DNA of 33,389 nucleotides from contig JAFXIZ010000065.1 in assembly GCA_017532725.1 (NCBI GenBank), forward strand, positions 1 through 33,389, given 5' to 3'. Positions 9,901 to 16,161 of this stretch are shown piece after piece. Positions within the stretch are counted from its first letter, which is position 1, and the number at the start of each line of letters is the position of its first letter. The notes beneath the pieces are model-generated. The model saw nothing but the letters and a program-made list of their open reading frames with translations, had not been told where the DNA came from and made no database searches. The stretch is from Bacteroidaceae bacterium (GTDB lineage: Bacteria > Bacteroidota > Bacteroidia > Bacteroidales > Barnesiellaceae_A). Position numbers and translations under genes: made by a program.

Positions 9901-10620
9901 ACCCTTCGTGTGGTAGCCTACATCGAGCATAACGAAATATCGGTGCCCCTCGGTTACGACGAAGGCCCGGGCAAGGTAGGTCGTGGCGACTTGTACTCAA
10001 GCGACGGCAAAACGTGGAGTACGCTCAACGCCAACGATATCGATGGTAATTGGAACATAACATTGGGCTTGCGTGCCTATGCCGATAAGGGTAGTGCTAA
10101 AGCCCCTCGCAACTACCAAACATTGGATTTCTCGCCATTGGTTACAACCGACAACGTGGGTATTCGTACTGTTCGATTGGCACAGACAGCCACATCGGAA
10201 CGCAACTCATTCATCGGTTACAATGTATATTGCAACAGCGAACTGCTCAACGATGCACCCCTGCAAGACACATACTACATCGACGAGGAGATACACCCCG
10301 GCAACTTCTATGAGTACCAAGTGAAAGCCATCTACTCGGGTTGTGGCGAGGTAGGTTCAAATGTAGTACGTATAGCATCTACAGCCGGCATCGACAATAT
10401 CACCACCGACGGTGTAGCAATCAAAGTTCAAGACAATCGCATCTACATCACAGGTCTTGTCAAAGGCGATAAGGTAACACTGTTCGATGCTACGGGCAAG
10501 GTTGTTCATCGTGGCAAGTCGGTCGGCGAGGTTGAGTATGTAATCAACGCCACCATCCTACCACAAGGCATCTACATTGTACAAGTAGGCGACACGCAAA
10601 GCAAAATAGTTATTGGCTAA
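3940..10620 (+). CDS. Giant multidomain T9SS cargo with Fn3, cleaved-adhesin and propeller-like modules
   Basis: 2,226 residues. The signal peptide is residues 1-23 (AFA then D). AAGC at 14-17 is a poor lipobox, and a T9SS tail favours Sec cleavage. Six Fn3 second halves share GYNIYRNGEKVN ... YTYTVTALY, starting at 282, 977, 1231, 1568, 1805 and 2093. Five are separated from their first halves by insertions: cleaved-adhesin/MAM-like (about 86-266 and 1640-1800), a paired jelly-roll-like module (1067-1220 and 1895-2046) and a propeller-like segment (about 1310-1560). A second MAM-like domain (340-502), a carboxypeptidase-regulatory-like domain (503-580) and an ASH/BACON-like domain split by another propeller-like segment (637-884) also occur. 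The type A T9SS tail is 2149-2226 (VTLFDATGKVV, QGIYIVQVG). No catalytic motif is visible. Adhesion or glycan/protein binding at the surface is inferred from the module types. A strong terminator follows. Confidence 0.87.
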   Translation: MKQSKLLTSLLVIAAGCLIYAFADNAEKVKPSAIGRTSTPTHNNTVDYTTQRLTAAEDGAPYGLHLVEIDNKDVTLRWNTPEATNGYFEDFESHPDFAINSSGNIGWSYLDMDNEYTYTWTAASFPTQGQKMAYVIMNPATTVPSVADWPAYQPYSGTKMLVAFTVDGGNNDYIISPELNFDENFQVSFRAKSYTDAYGAERVRVGYSTTGKQASNFTFINEGNYIEVPTDWTLFKYEIPKEAKYVTINCVSHEAFMLLIDDIFVGTNRVRPQAPAKVYLEGFNLYRNNEKVNKDLITDVFYTDIVPEYDTYSYTIGAVYSDGSEKIQSEALEVVVPDIRLLPFEDNFDQNILSEDKWSTPVDEHGNESRWSSSYHPYGLVDYAAQYVYSSLENYSQSLISTELHTLDAENTYLRFNLRHVNYNKEVGDSLAVEISCDNELTWTRIAAFGNDEQTFDWRVEQYCLKDILTNNLFRIRFRAFGVNAYYIDYWYVDDIKVWCPEWTSATLTVQSQGTPIANCKVNLTANHDAIIDATTDENGVIQMPQIEKGKYTITIDERGYNTFSGVWDITDDSNNSYTASVQRPILQLSQNAVHADLTTESTTTKTITLTNTGDGALNWNIIPTFETNAGDDSNVWNVQKDFDASGDLQTSVVFDGEYFYTTSTFYLGKFFKYDKEGNFIEEFSIPGMYYMMYDFAFDGTYFYGSDYSNILFCLDLRNKRFVKEIAVTSEPDLKITHCSYDPRNDQFWVGSFNSVGRIDREGNVTVSFRNISTSKDIGAFGSAYDNVTPGGPYLWFSNEEISGTNQIDQLEIIQYNLNTRALTSISHLIDDIPGYKIGNLNVPNYICGLEATSNFIDGTLSLVGIIKQSPSRIFVYELAKTQDWLTIEPEAGLLASGETQEITFNFDSRNGAVGNTYNLPMQLFTVPELDMQDIPVSYTATDATNTPRPTQLKATIDGTSSVILSWQNNSSHTPDGYYIYRNGERVNQEVIAETTYTDTQLVAGNYTYTVTALYGEKESMQADERSIYIKVGAPYYAPLNLSHNVTGNRMVNLSWQSPDATLKENTTLRWDNGINANAMGVADGGYFWAAVAWDHTELVDYRNMILNSIDVFIQERFLSLSLQVYKDNKRIVSQNIDDTNIIYGAYNNIPLKNPIIIEPGCDYRIAFLVAHDSGMRPIGLDASPSQNGKGNIVSTDGKEWYPLTHIGMDGNYNISLNLTPSDTPEVAPIGYNVYRDGKRVNNQSIESCAYNDEVTTAGLYKYQVSSVYADGGESALCDAVTAQIIDLSTPLPPRNVVGETEFNRTVHIRWDFPLPVESSFPVDLTQVQATAEEGYPEYVSSFRGNLSGEMGIASDGHYIYTTLHSTNGTICKYSLEGEYIESFLINSSLGGIRNLAYDGSDFYATDGNSSIYRIDMESKSIADTISVSEIARHIAYIPTLDNGRGGFEVGDWETSIYVSKRGAKLADGPILKGAAGSAYFDGTLYTFEQGYEQPYMICCYDQATGALKRKIDISNYIEITPETGSMAGGMSVITTNEGLNLLAVALQEPSNCRFIFFDLGSIQGLAGYNIYRNGEKRNEEPVPFRYFTEDESTVGSYEYEIETVYIDGNTSERSEATHIDIYDAEHCETPCDVRATQSTYGYNVNISFVDPTTMLADTYESFENGTVGTAYERNEWENVNGLWRISDLTAYQGNHALQVSKEADGWLIIPIGKQDGEKILSFAARNHDDHSGNGTLKVMTSTDGKNITDFIPMSNIITSEAWKQYTITIPAGIDYIAIRHEAGAHTQYVDALAIDNHLVGQAYGYDILRDGEQLNTELITDISYTDRNLTPGKYSYQVRAYYVSSCISDYCEPVEIEVDYSNGCQKPGMLFVETLNTGANSLAWSAPALGDVVNLKWHSGSVHDAAGMPSGGAFFAGVQWNNDELKPYERMSLSEVELYINQIPDALFLLIYEGENLIAQQYVPNLKQYSFNTVELKQPLLINTNKTLRVVAYIEHNEISVPLGYDEGPGKVGRGDLYSSDGKTWSTLNANDIDGNWNITLGLRAYADKGSAKAPRNYQTLDFSPLVTTDNVGIRTVRLAQTATSERNSFIGYNVYCNSELLNDAPLQDTYYIDEEIHPGNFYEYQVKAIYSGCGEVGSNVVRIASTAGIDNITTDGVAIKVQDNRIYITGLVKGDKVTLFDATGKVVHRGKSVGEVEYVINATILPQGIYIVQVGDTQSKIVIG

Positions 10621-10636
10621 CATATCTCCACCTTTA

Positions 10637-10683
10637 ATAACAACAAACGCCTGCTTTATAACGGAGCAGGCGTTTGTTGTTAT
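10637..10683. terminator. Bidirectional terminator between convergent genes
   Basis: A perfect 19-bp stem, 10637-10655 with 10665-10683 (arms ATAACAACAAACGCCTGCT and AGCAGGCGTTTGTTGTTAT), encloses a 9-nt loop. It lies between the plus-strand giant cargo gene (stop at 10620) and the minus-strand glycosyltransferase (stop at 10685). AT-rich rather than pure-T flanks follow it on both strands. It can end transcription from both sides. Confidence 0.88.
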
Positions 10684-10684
10684 A

Positions 10685-11695
10685 TTATATATGTAGGTCG
10701 CTATACTTTTTCTTCCCACGCAGGAAGTAATCGAGAATGATATTCACACGGCCTTGAGGCAAGTCATTCAAACGATTTTCGGCAGGTTGGGTGTGATACT
10801 GATTTTTCATCTTATTATAATCGCGATGTGCGTCCCACACAGCCTTTACATAATCGGTCCTACCCGAGACAAGATACTTAACAGCCGATATGCCATCGTA
10901 TAATTTGCGACGGAAGATACGCCACGAACGGATATTGGCAGGCAAATTTTTGTACATCATCAACAGGTTGTTGCGATAGTTGAGGTACAACTTGCGAGGG
11001 CTGGCATTGTCGAGCGATGCACCTCCATAGTGATACACCTCGCCCCGAGGCACAGCCATAATGCGATAGCCCATAAGGCGCAATCGCCAACACAAGTCAA
11101 TCTCCTCCATATGCGCAAAGAAAGAGGCGTCCAAGCCACCGGCCTGCATATAGAGTTCGGTGCGCACAAAGAGAGCCGCACCCGATGCCCAAGCCACCTC
11201 AGTCACCTCATTATACTGACCATTATCGCGTTCTACAGTATCAAACACACGACCCCGACAATAGGCGTAACCATTACAATCGAGATAGCCACCACACGCT
11301 CCTGCATACTCGAAATATTCGGGCTCTCGATAGGCGCGTATCTTGGGTTGCAACGCTGCTACGTCGGGGTGCTGCTCGGCATACTCATACAGTGGTTGCA
11401 ACCAGCCCTTGCCTACAGCAACATCGGAGTTAAGCAGGACAATATAACGATACTCTTGCAACTGCGAAATGGCTCGATTGTAGCCCTCGGCAAAACCATA
11501 ATTCTCGGCAAAAGAGAGTACCCTCACAGCAGGGAACTCCTCCCGTAGCACATCGAGAGAGTTATCGGTAGAGCCGTTATCGGCAACTATAACATCGGCA
11601 AGGGTATCGGCCGTTTCGGCACACACCGAGGGCAGATACTCTTGGAGCAACTTGGCTCCATTCCAATTAAGTATAACTACTGCAACAGGTTTCAT
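10685..11695 (-). CDS. Family 2 glycosyltransferase (rhamnosyltransferase-like)
   Basis: 336 residues, full length for a GT2 of this type. The N-terminus VVILNWNG and DNGSTDNS (39-46) form the nucleotide-sugar fold. NSDV (89-92) is the DxD-like metal-binding motif. HMEEIDLCWR (195-204) is the acceptor-side motif typical of WbbL/RfbF-like rhamnosyltransferases. No membrane segment is evident, so it acts on the cytoplasmic face of the inner membrane. It is the last gene of a three-gene operon, 18 nt after the acyltransferase, which suggests a role in assembling an envelope glycolipid or polysaccharide. The sugar donor and acceptor cannot be read from the sequence. Confidence 0.9.
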   Translation of the reverse strand: MKPVAVVILNWNGAKLLQEYLPSVCAETADTLADVIVADNGSTDNSLDVLREEFPAVRVLSFAENYGFAEGYNRAISQLQEYRYIVLLNSDVAVGKGWLQPLYEYAEQHPDVAALQPKIRAYREPEYFEYAGACGGYLDCNGYAYCRGRVFDTVERDNGQYNEVTEVAWASGAALFVRTELYMQAGGLDASFFAHMEEIDLCWRLRLMGYRIMAVPRGEVYHYGGASLDNASPRKLYLNYRNNLLMMYKNLPANIRSWRIFRRKLYDGISAVKYLVSGRTDYVKAVWDAHRDYNKMKNQYHTQPAENRLNDLPQGRVNIILDYFLRGKKKYSDLHI

Positions 11696-11713
11696 AATTC
11701 ATTGTAACTTTTA

Positions 11714-12604
11714 CTACGCCCACTTCCAGCGTTTGTGAGTCCACAACCAAGCGTGAGGCGCGCGACGTATGGTCTGCTCCATAGCGGCTATATAGCGATT
11801 AGTTATATCATAGTCGGGGCAAGTAGTCGGATTATCTTCCAACAGACGGAATGTAGCGCGATAATAGCCACGCTTCACTACCTCCACATCGATATAAACC
11901 ACAGCCATATCCAATTTTCGCGCTATCGTTTCAAAACCGGTCAAAACGGGAGTAAGTTGCCCGAAAAATTCGGTACGATGATGTATATTGCGAGGCGACG
12001 GTGTTTGGTCGGCAATAAAACCGGTGAGCGACACACGTCCATCGCGCTTACATTTTATCAGATTTCGGAAGGTGTCATTCTTGGCAATACACTGTGTTCC
12101 AAATCGTGTACGCAAGCGAAGGAAAAAATTATCGAACCACTCATTTCGCAACGGGCGATATATCTGCCCCAATTGTATGCCTTGTGGCTGTGCGCACCAC
12201 ATTGTCAACGATGGTATCCACTCCCAATTGCCATAATGCCCCAACAACAACATTACCGACCGTCCTTGCGTGGTAAATCTATCTACCACATCGGCCCCCA
12301 CAAACTCCATACGACTGCGCATCTCCTTATCGCTGATGTGCAGTATCTTGATGGTTTCCACCATATAATCGGCAAAGTGCTTGTAGAATTGACGTTCTAT
12401 GACCAAGCGTTCATCATCCGACTTTTCGGCAAACGCCTTGAGCAGATTTTCACGCACCACCTTACGCCTATATCCTATTACATAATATATTATAAGGTAT
12501 AATAAGTCCGATATTATATACAATATAGGTAGAGGCAGTACAGCCAATAGATTGAGCAGCGCACTGAGCAACGAATATCCTATTTTCTCGAGCAAATTCT
12601 TCAT
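11714..12604 (-). CDS. Lipid A biosynthesis (LpxL/HtrB-like) acyltransferase
   Basis: 296 residues, close to the usual length of the LpxL/LpxM family. A hydrophobic N-terminal segment (about 12-44) anchors it in the inner membrane. The catalytic HX4(D/E) motif is H123-YGNW-E128. The family transfers an acyl chain to a lipid A precursor or related glycolipid at the inner membrane. The start is 5 nt downstream of the mtaB stop, so the two genes are translated from one message, and the GT2 gene follows 18 nt later. It could also acylate another lipid (LPLAT superfamily), so I give no gene symbol. Start chosen: ATG at 12604, directly before MKNLLEKIGY. Confidence 0.9.
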   Translation of the reverse strand: MKNLLEKIGYSLLSALLNLLAVLPLPILYIISDLLYLIIYYVIGYRRKVVRENLLKAFAEKSDDERLVIERQFYKHFADYMVETIKILHISDKEMRSRMEFVGADVVDRFTTQGRSVMLLLGHYGNWEWIPSLTMWCAQPQGIQLGQIYRPLRNEWFDNFFLRLRTRFGTQCIAKNDTFRNLIKCKRDGRVSLTGFIADQTPSPRNIHHRTEFFGQLTPVLTGFETIARKLDMAVVYIDVEVVKRGYYRATFRLLEDNPTTCPDYDITNRYIAAMEQTIRRAPHAWLWTHKRWKWA

Positions 12605-12609
12605 ACGTA

Positions 12610-13926
12610 TTATTCAAATTGGGCAGTAAGCGCATCACCGGCTTCGTTAAAGTCGCCCAATCGCACCATTCGCACTTTATTAACGACATCGCGATTATAA
12701 GGCATCTCCACCCTTATATAGTTATCGGTAAAGCCGTGCATAGGCCCACCCTTTGCCGGTTGCTCAAACAAGACAGGGCGCACGCTGCCTCGATGTGCCT
12801 CGTAGAAACGATGCAGCATCTCATCGGACAACTCAATAAGTTTATTGCATCGGCGATGTCTTTCGGGAATATCCACGACAGGCTCGATACCCAAAGCACG
12901 AGTGTTGGGTCGCTCGGAATAGGTAAAGACGTGCAGTTGCGTCACGTCGAGCGATGCTATAAAACGATAACTCTCCTCAAAAAGTTCATCGGTTTCGCCA
13001 CGCATACCGGCTATAAGGTCAACCCCTATAAAGGCATCGGGCATAACACGCTTGATGCACTCAATTTTGTGTGCAAACAAGGCTGTATCATAACGACGAC
13101 GCATCAACTGCAACACAGCATCGCTACCCGACTGCAATGGAATATGAAAGTGGTGACAAAATCGCTTGGAGTGAGCCACAAACTCTATTATTTCATCGGA
13201 GAGTAGGTCGGGCTCTATCGAGGATATGCGATAACGCTCGATACCCTCAACCTCGTCAAGAGCCTTTATCAAGTCATAAAAGTTCTCCTCACTATGCTTG
13301 CCAAAGTCGCCAATATTGACACCTGTTATTACAATCTCCTTACCCCCATTGGCTGCTACCTGACGAGCCTGCTCTACCATTTGTGCCACCGTACCACTGC
13401 GGCTGCGACCACGAGCAAAGGGGATGGTACAATAAGTGCAATAACAGTCGCAACCATCCTGCACCTTCAAGAAGTAGCGCGTACGGTCACCTCGCGAACA
13501 CGACGGGCTGAAGAGGCGTATATCCTTGTGAGGCGTAACAAACATCTCGCCTTGCTGCGACTTATCGAGCGAAGGCAGATACTTGAGTATATCCAATTTT
13601 TGCTCAGCCCCCAGCACCAAGTCAACCTCCGGCATATCCACTATTTCCTGTGGCTTGAGTTGTGCATAGCATCCTGTTACCACCATAAAGGCATCGGGGT
13701 GCTTGCGAGCAATGCGACGTATGGCTTGGCGGCACTTCTTATCGGCCAACTCGGTCACCGAGCAAGTATTTATTATACACAAATGAGCCTTCTCGCCTGA
13801 ACGGGCTTTGCGAATACCCTGCTCGGCAAGTAATTGACCCAATGTCGAAGTTTCGGCAAAATTGAGTTTACATCCCAGCGTATAAAAAACAGCCGTTTTA
13901 TCTTGAAAAACCGATGTATCTATCAT
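12610..13926 (-). CDS. mtaB: tRNA t6A37 methylthiotransferase MtaB
   Basis: 438 residues, normal for MtaB. The N-terminal methylthiotransferase domain has three cluster cysteines (C19 in TLGCKLN, C55 in NTCSV, C86 in TGCYAQ). The radical-SAM domain has C159-x3-C163-x2-C166 (DGCDCYCTYC), followed by ARGRSRS, the signature that separates MtaB from MiaB and RimO. A C-terminal TRAM-like region ends the protein. The enzyme adds a methylthio group to t6A at position 37 of tRNAs to give ms2t6A, using SAM and two iron-sulfur clusters. It is the first gene of an operon with the acyltransferase and glycosyltransferase; a -7 box (TAACTTTG) lies about 20 nt upstream. Confidence 0.93.
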   Translation of the reverse strand: MIDTSVFQDKTAVFYTLGCKLNFAETSTLGQLLAEQGIRKARSGEKAHLCIINTCSVTELADKKCRQAIRRIARKHPDAFMVVTGCYAQLKPQEIVDMPEVDLVLGAEQKLDILKYLPSLDKSQQGEMFVTPHKDIRLFSPSCSRGDRTRYFLKVQDGCDCYCTYCTIPFARGRSRSGTVAQMVEQARQVAANGGKEIVITGVNIGDFGKHSEENFYDLIKALDEVEGIERYRISSIEPDLLSDEIIEFVAHSKRFCHHFHIPLQSGSDAVLQLMRRRYDTALFAHKIECIKRVMPDAFIGVDLIAGMRGETDELFEESYRFIASLDVTQLHVFTYSERPNTRALGIEPVVDIPERHRRCNKLIELSDEMLHRFYEAHRGSVRPVLFEQPAKGGPMHGFTDNYIRVEMPYNRDVVNKVRMVRLGDFNEAGDALTAQFE

Positions 13927-13946
13927 TTGTCACCTTAAATTTTGCC

Positions 13947-13954
13947 CAAAGTTA
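13947..13954 (-). promoter_or_regulatory. Candidate -7 element for the mtaB operon
   Basis: On the minus strand this reads TAACTTTG, a full match to TAnnTTTG. It would start transcription about 15 nt before the mtaB ATG. The nearest upstream TTG is 23 nt away, slightly more than the usual 19-21 nt, so only the -7 box is claimed. Confidence 0.5.
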
Positions 13955-14029
13955 GGTATTTTGTGCCAAATTTTGCACAATAATACCGATTTGTTACATA
14001 AAGAATAAATAGGAATGAGCACAAACTGC

Positions 14030-14037
14030 TAATTTTG
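14030..14037 (+). promoter_or_regulatory. Candidate -7 element for the acyl-CoA ligase gene
   Basis: TAATTTTG matches TAnnTTTG and lies 46 nt before the ATG at 14084. I see no well-spaced -33 TTG. The 157-bp divergent region therefore holds one candidate -7 box for each strand. Confidence 0.5.
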
Positions 14038-14083
14038 TGCCTAAATCATACAACCTCATCAAGCATTTTGATTAAAAAACATT

Positions 14084-15745
14084 ATGATAGAACAACGATT
14101 AATACAGATTTATCAAGACAGTTTTCGTCAAAATTGGGAACTCCCTGCATTAACCGATTATAGTGCAAGAAAGACTATATCTTATAAAGAACTCTCTGAA
14201 GAGATTGCCAAATTGCACATCTTCTTACAAGAATGTGGTATAGAAAAAGGTGATAAAGTAGCGCTTGTTGGTAAAAACACACCTCAATGGTGTACCGTCT
14301 TTATGTCGGTTATTACATACGGTGCCGTTCTTGTTCCTATTCTTCAGGAATTCAACCCCCACGATATGCACCATATCCTCAACCACTCCGAATCGAAACT
14401 ATGCTTTGCAAGCAACCATATATGGGAACATCTCGAACTTGAGCGTCTGCCCAACGTTCGTGCCTCAATTTCTATCGACGACTTCTCATTACTTGCTCAA
14501 CAAGATGATGAAGAAATCGACATCAAGTTGCAGTCAATCAAAGAACTATATAATAAGAAATATCCCAACGGATTTACACAAGAAGATGTTGTATATGCCG
14601 ATAATGGCAACGATGAACTCGCTATTATCAACTACACATCGGGTACAACCGGATTTAGCAAAGGTGTAATGCTCACCGGCAACAACCTTGCAGGTAACGT
14701 TATGTACGGTACTCGTTCGCACCTCCACTACAAAGGCTCACGCGCATTGTCATTCTTGCCTCTTGCACACGCCTACGGATGCGCCTTCGACTTCCTCACC
14801 CCGTTGGCAGTAGGATCACACATCACACTGTTGGGTCGCACACCCTCTCCCAAGATTTTGTTGAAAGCCTTGTCGGAGGTAAAACCCAACCTCATCATCT
14901 GTGTACCCCTTATCCTCGAAAAAGTATATCGCAAACAAATACAACCCCTCATCAGCAAGGGAGCAATGCGTTTTGCACTCAACATCCCCCTACTCAACGA
15001 TCAGATATACGCACAAATACGCAAGAAACTCATCGACGCGTTTGGTGGCGAGTTTGAAGAAGTAATTGTAGGTGGTGCACCGCTTAACGGCGAGGTTGAG
15101 GCATTCCTTCGCAAAATCAAGTTTCCCCTTACCGTAGGTTATGGTATGACCGAGTGCGCCCCTCTTATCAGCCACACACCTCATCGCGAATTCCAAGCCA
15201 ACTCGGCAGGTCGCACCCTCTTTGGCTACGTCGAAACCAAGATAGAAAAGACCGACCCCAACAGCGAGATAGGCGAGATATGCGTTCGTGGCGAACACGT
15301 TATGCAAGGATACTACAAGAACGAAGAAGCAACCAAGGCTGTATTGGACAGCGAGGGTTGGTTGCACACCGGCGACTTGGGTACAATCACACCCGATGGC
15401 ACCATCTTCATCAAGGGTCGTTGCAAAACAATGTTATTGGGAGCCAACGGACAAAATATCTACCCCGAAGAGATAGAAGCAAAACTCAACAACCTGCCCT
15501 ACGTTATGGAGAGTCTTGTTGTAGAGCGTGATGGCAAACTCGTGGCACTTGTATTCCCCGACACCGAAACAATGGATGCCGACGGCGTTAGCAACGAAGA
15601 GTTGCCCGGTATTATGGAAGAAAATCGCAAACAACTCAATAAAATTGTAGCACCCTACGAGCAAATTGCCAAGATACAATTGCACGCCGAAGAGTTCGAA
15701 AAGACTCCGAAACGTAGTATTAAACGCTATTTATACACAAATTAA
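14084..15745 (+). CDS. AMP-forming long-chain acyl-CoA ligase
   Basis: 553 residues, a normal ANL-superfamily length. The P-loop-like motif A3 is YTSGTTGFSKG (about 184-194), the A5 motif GYGMTE is at about 352-357, HTGDLG is at about 428, and the A8-A10 region runs through KGRCKTMLLGANGQNIYPEEIE (about 443-464). The catalytic-lysine region lies near the end (KTPKRSIKRYLY, with the lysine in KTPKRSIKR). The enzyme activates a fatty acid with ATP to acyl-AMP and then acyl-CoA. Bacteroidales commonly encode several such paralogues, so the chain length and physiological role (lipid salvage, beta-oxidation-like use or envelope lipid synthesis) cannot be told. No transmembrane segment. The next gene has its own promoter 52 nt downstream. 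Confidence 0.92.
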   Translation: MIEQRLIQIYQDSFRQNWELPALTDYSARKTISYKELSEEIAKLHIFLQECGIEKGDKVALVGKNTPQWCTVFMSVITYGAVLVPILQEFNPHDMHHILNHSESKLCFASNHIWEHLELERLPNVRASISIDDFSLLAQQDDEEIDIKLQSIKELYNKKYPNGFTQEDVVYADNGNDELAIINYTSGTTGFSKGVMLTGNNLAGNVMYGTRSHLHYKGSRALSFLPLAHAYGCAFDFLTPLAVGSHITLLGRTPSPKILLKALSEVKPNLIICVPLILEKVYRKQIQPLISKGAMRFALNIPLLNDQIYAQIRKKLIDAFGGEFEEVIVGGAPLNGEVEAFLRKIKFPLTVGYGMTECAPLISHTPHREFQANSAGRTLFGYVETKIEKTDPNSEIGEICVRGEHVMQGYYKNEEATKAVLDSEGWLHTGDLGTITPDGTIFIKGRCKTMLLGANGQNIYPEEIEAKLNNLPYVMESLVVERDGKLVALVFPDTETMDADGVSNEELPGIMEENRKQLNKIVAPYEQIAKIQLHAEEFEKTPKRSIKRYLYTN

Positions 15746-15796
15746 TAGGTAAAAAACACGTTTTCGCAAGAGAAACAGAAAAAAAACTTTAATTTC

Positions 15797-15829
15797 TTGC
15801 AACGTATTGAAAAATTATCTATACCTTTG
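15797..15829 (+). promoter_or_regulatory. Bacteroidota-type promoter of the CDSC lipoprotein gene
   Basis: TTG at 15797-15799, a 22-nt spacer, then TACCTTTG at 15822-15829, a full match to TAnnTTTG. The predicted start of transcription is about 15836. An in-frame TTG at 15838 would leave no leader, which supports ATG 15880 as the real start, with a leader of about 44 nt. Confidence 0.7.
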
Positions 15830-15879
15830 TCGCGTTTTTGAAACTACAAGTTATTGTTTTATCTTTAATTAAGGAAAAA

Positions 15880-16101
15880 ATGAAAAAGTTAGTATTGTTC
15901 TTTGCAGTTGCTGCTGCTGTTTCTTTCGCAGCCTGCACCAACAAACCCGCTGAGGCTACTGAAGAAACTGTTGATAGCGTTGCTGTTGTATGCGACTCTT
16001 GCGCTGTTGCTTGCGATTCTTGCGAAGTAGCTTGCGATTCTTGCAAAGTAGCTTGCGATTCTTGCGAAGTAGCTTGCGATTCTTGCAAAGTAGCTGAATA
16101 A
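15880..16101 (+). CDS. Small cysteine-repeat lipoprotein (five CDSC heptads)
   Basis: 73 residues. MKKLVLFFAVAAAVSFAAC is a lipoprotein signal with C19 as the lipidated residue. A short acidic linker (20-36) follows, then five heptads of the form VACDSC(E/K/A), with cysteines at 38, 41, 45, 48, 52, 55, 59, 62, 66 and 69, and the end VAE. The mature protein is about 55 residues with ten cysteines besides the lipidated one, all in CxxC pairs and each pair carrying an Asp. No known domain is recognised. Metal binding or thiol redox buffering in the periplasm or outer membrane is inferred from the CxxC array only. It has its own near-consensus promoter and a terminator, so it is a single-gene unit. 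The start ATG follows AAGGAAAAA and lies about 44 nt after the predicted transcription start. Confidence 0.85.
   Translation: MKKLVLFFAVAAAVSFAACTNKPAEATEETVDSVAVVCDSCAVACDSCEVACDSCKVACDSCEVACDSCKVAE
15985..16089 (+). repeat. Five 21-bp in-frame tandem repeats coding for VACDSCx
   Basis: The units start at 15985, 16006, 16027, 16048 and 16069. Units 3-5 are identical except for alternation of GAA and AAA in the last codon (unit 2 differs from them by one base in its first codon). Unit 1 is the most diverged (GTT GTA first codons, GAC for GAT, GCT last). The gradient and the alternating last codon suggest growth by duplication of 42-bp (two-unit) blocks. Confidence 0.95.
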
Positions 16102-16127
16102 TTTATTCATTCAGTTTGAAGGAAGTT

Positions 16128-16161
16128 GAGCCGTTACCATTGGTGGCGACTCTTTTCTTTT
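16128..16161 (+). terminator. Rho-independent terminator of the CDSC lipoprotein gene
   Basis: An imperfect hairpin, 16128-16152 (GAGCCGTTACCA pairing with TGGTGGCGACTC with one mismatch), is followed by TTTTCTTTT. It lies 26 nt after the stop codon. Confidence 0.75.

Noticed and set aside
11030-11548. Plus-strand 172-codon frame opposite the glycosyltransferase
   Set aside because: It is antisense to a gene with clear GT2 motifs and its translation looks random.
15838-15879. Longer TTG start for the CDSC lipoprotein
   Set aside because: The codon lies at the predicted transcription start, and the extension would spoil a clean lipoprotein signal peptide that begins at ATG 15880.
15819-16088. 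Minus-strand 89-codon frame rich in QESQAT repeats
   Set aside because: It is the antisense of the CDSC-coding repeats. The plus strand has a lipoprotein signal, a promoter and a terminator, while the minus frame has neither a signal nor a promoter.
15985-16089. CRISPR-like array
   Set aside because: The repeats are contiguous 21-bp coding units without spacers. No CRISPR array or cas gene is present in the window.
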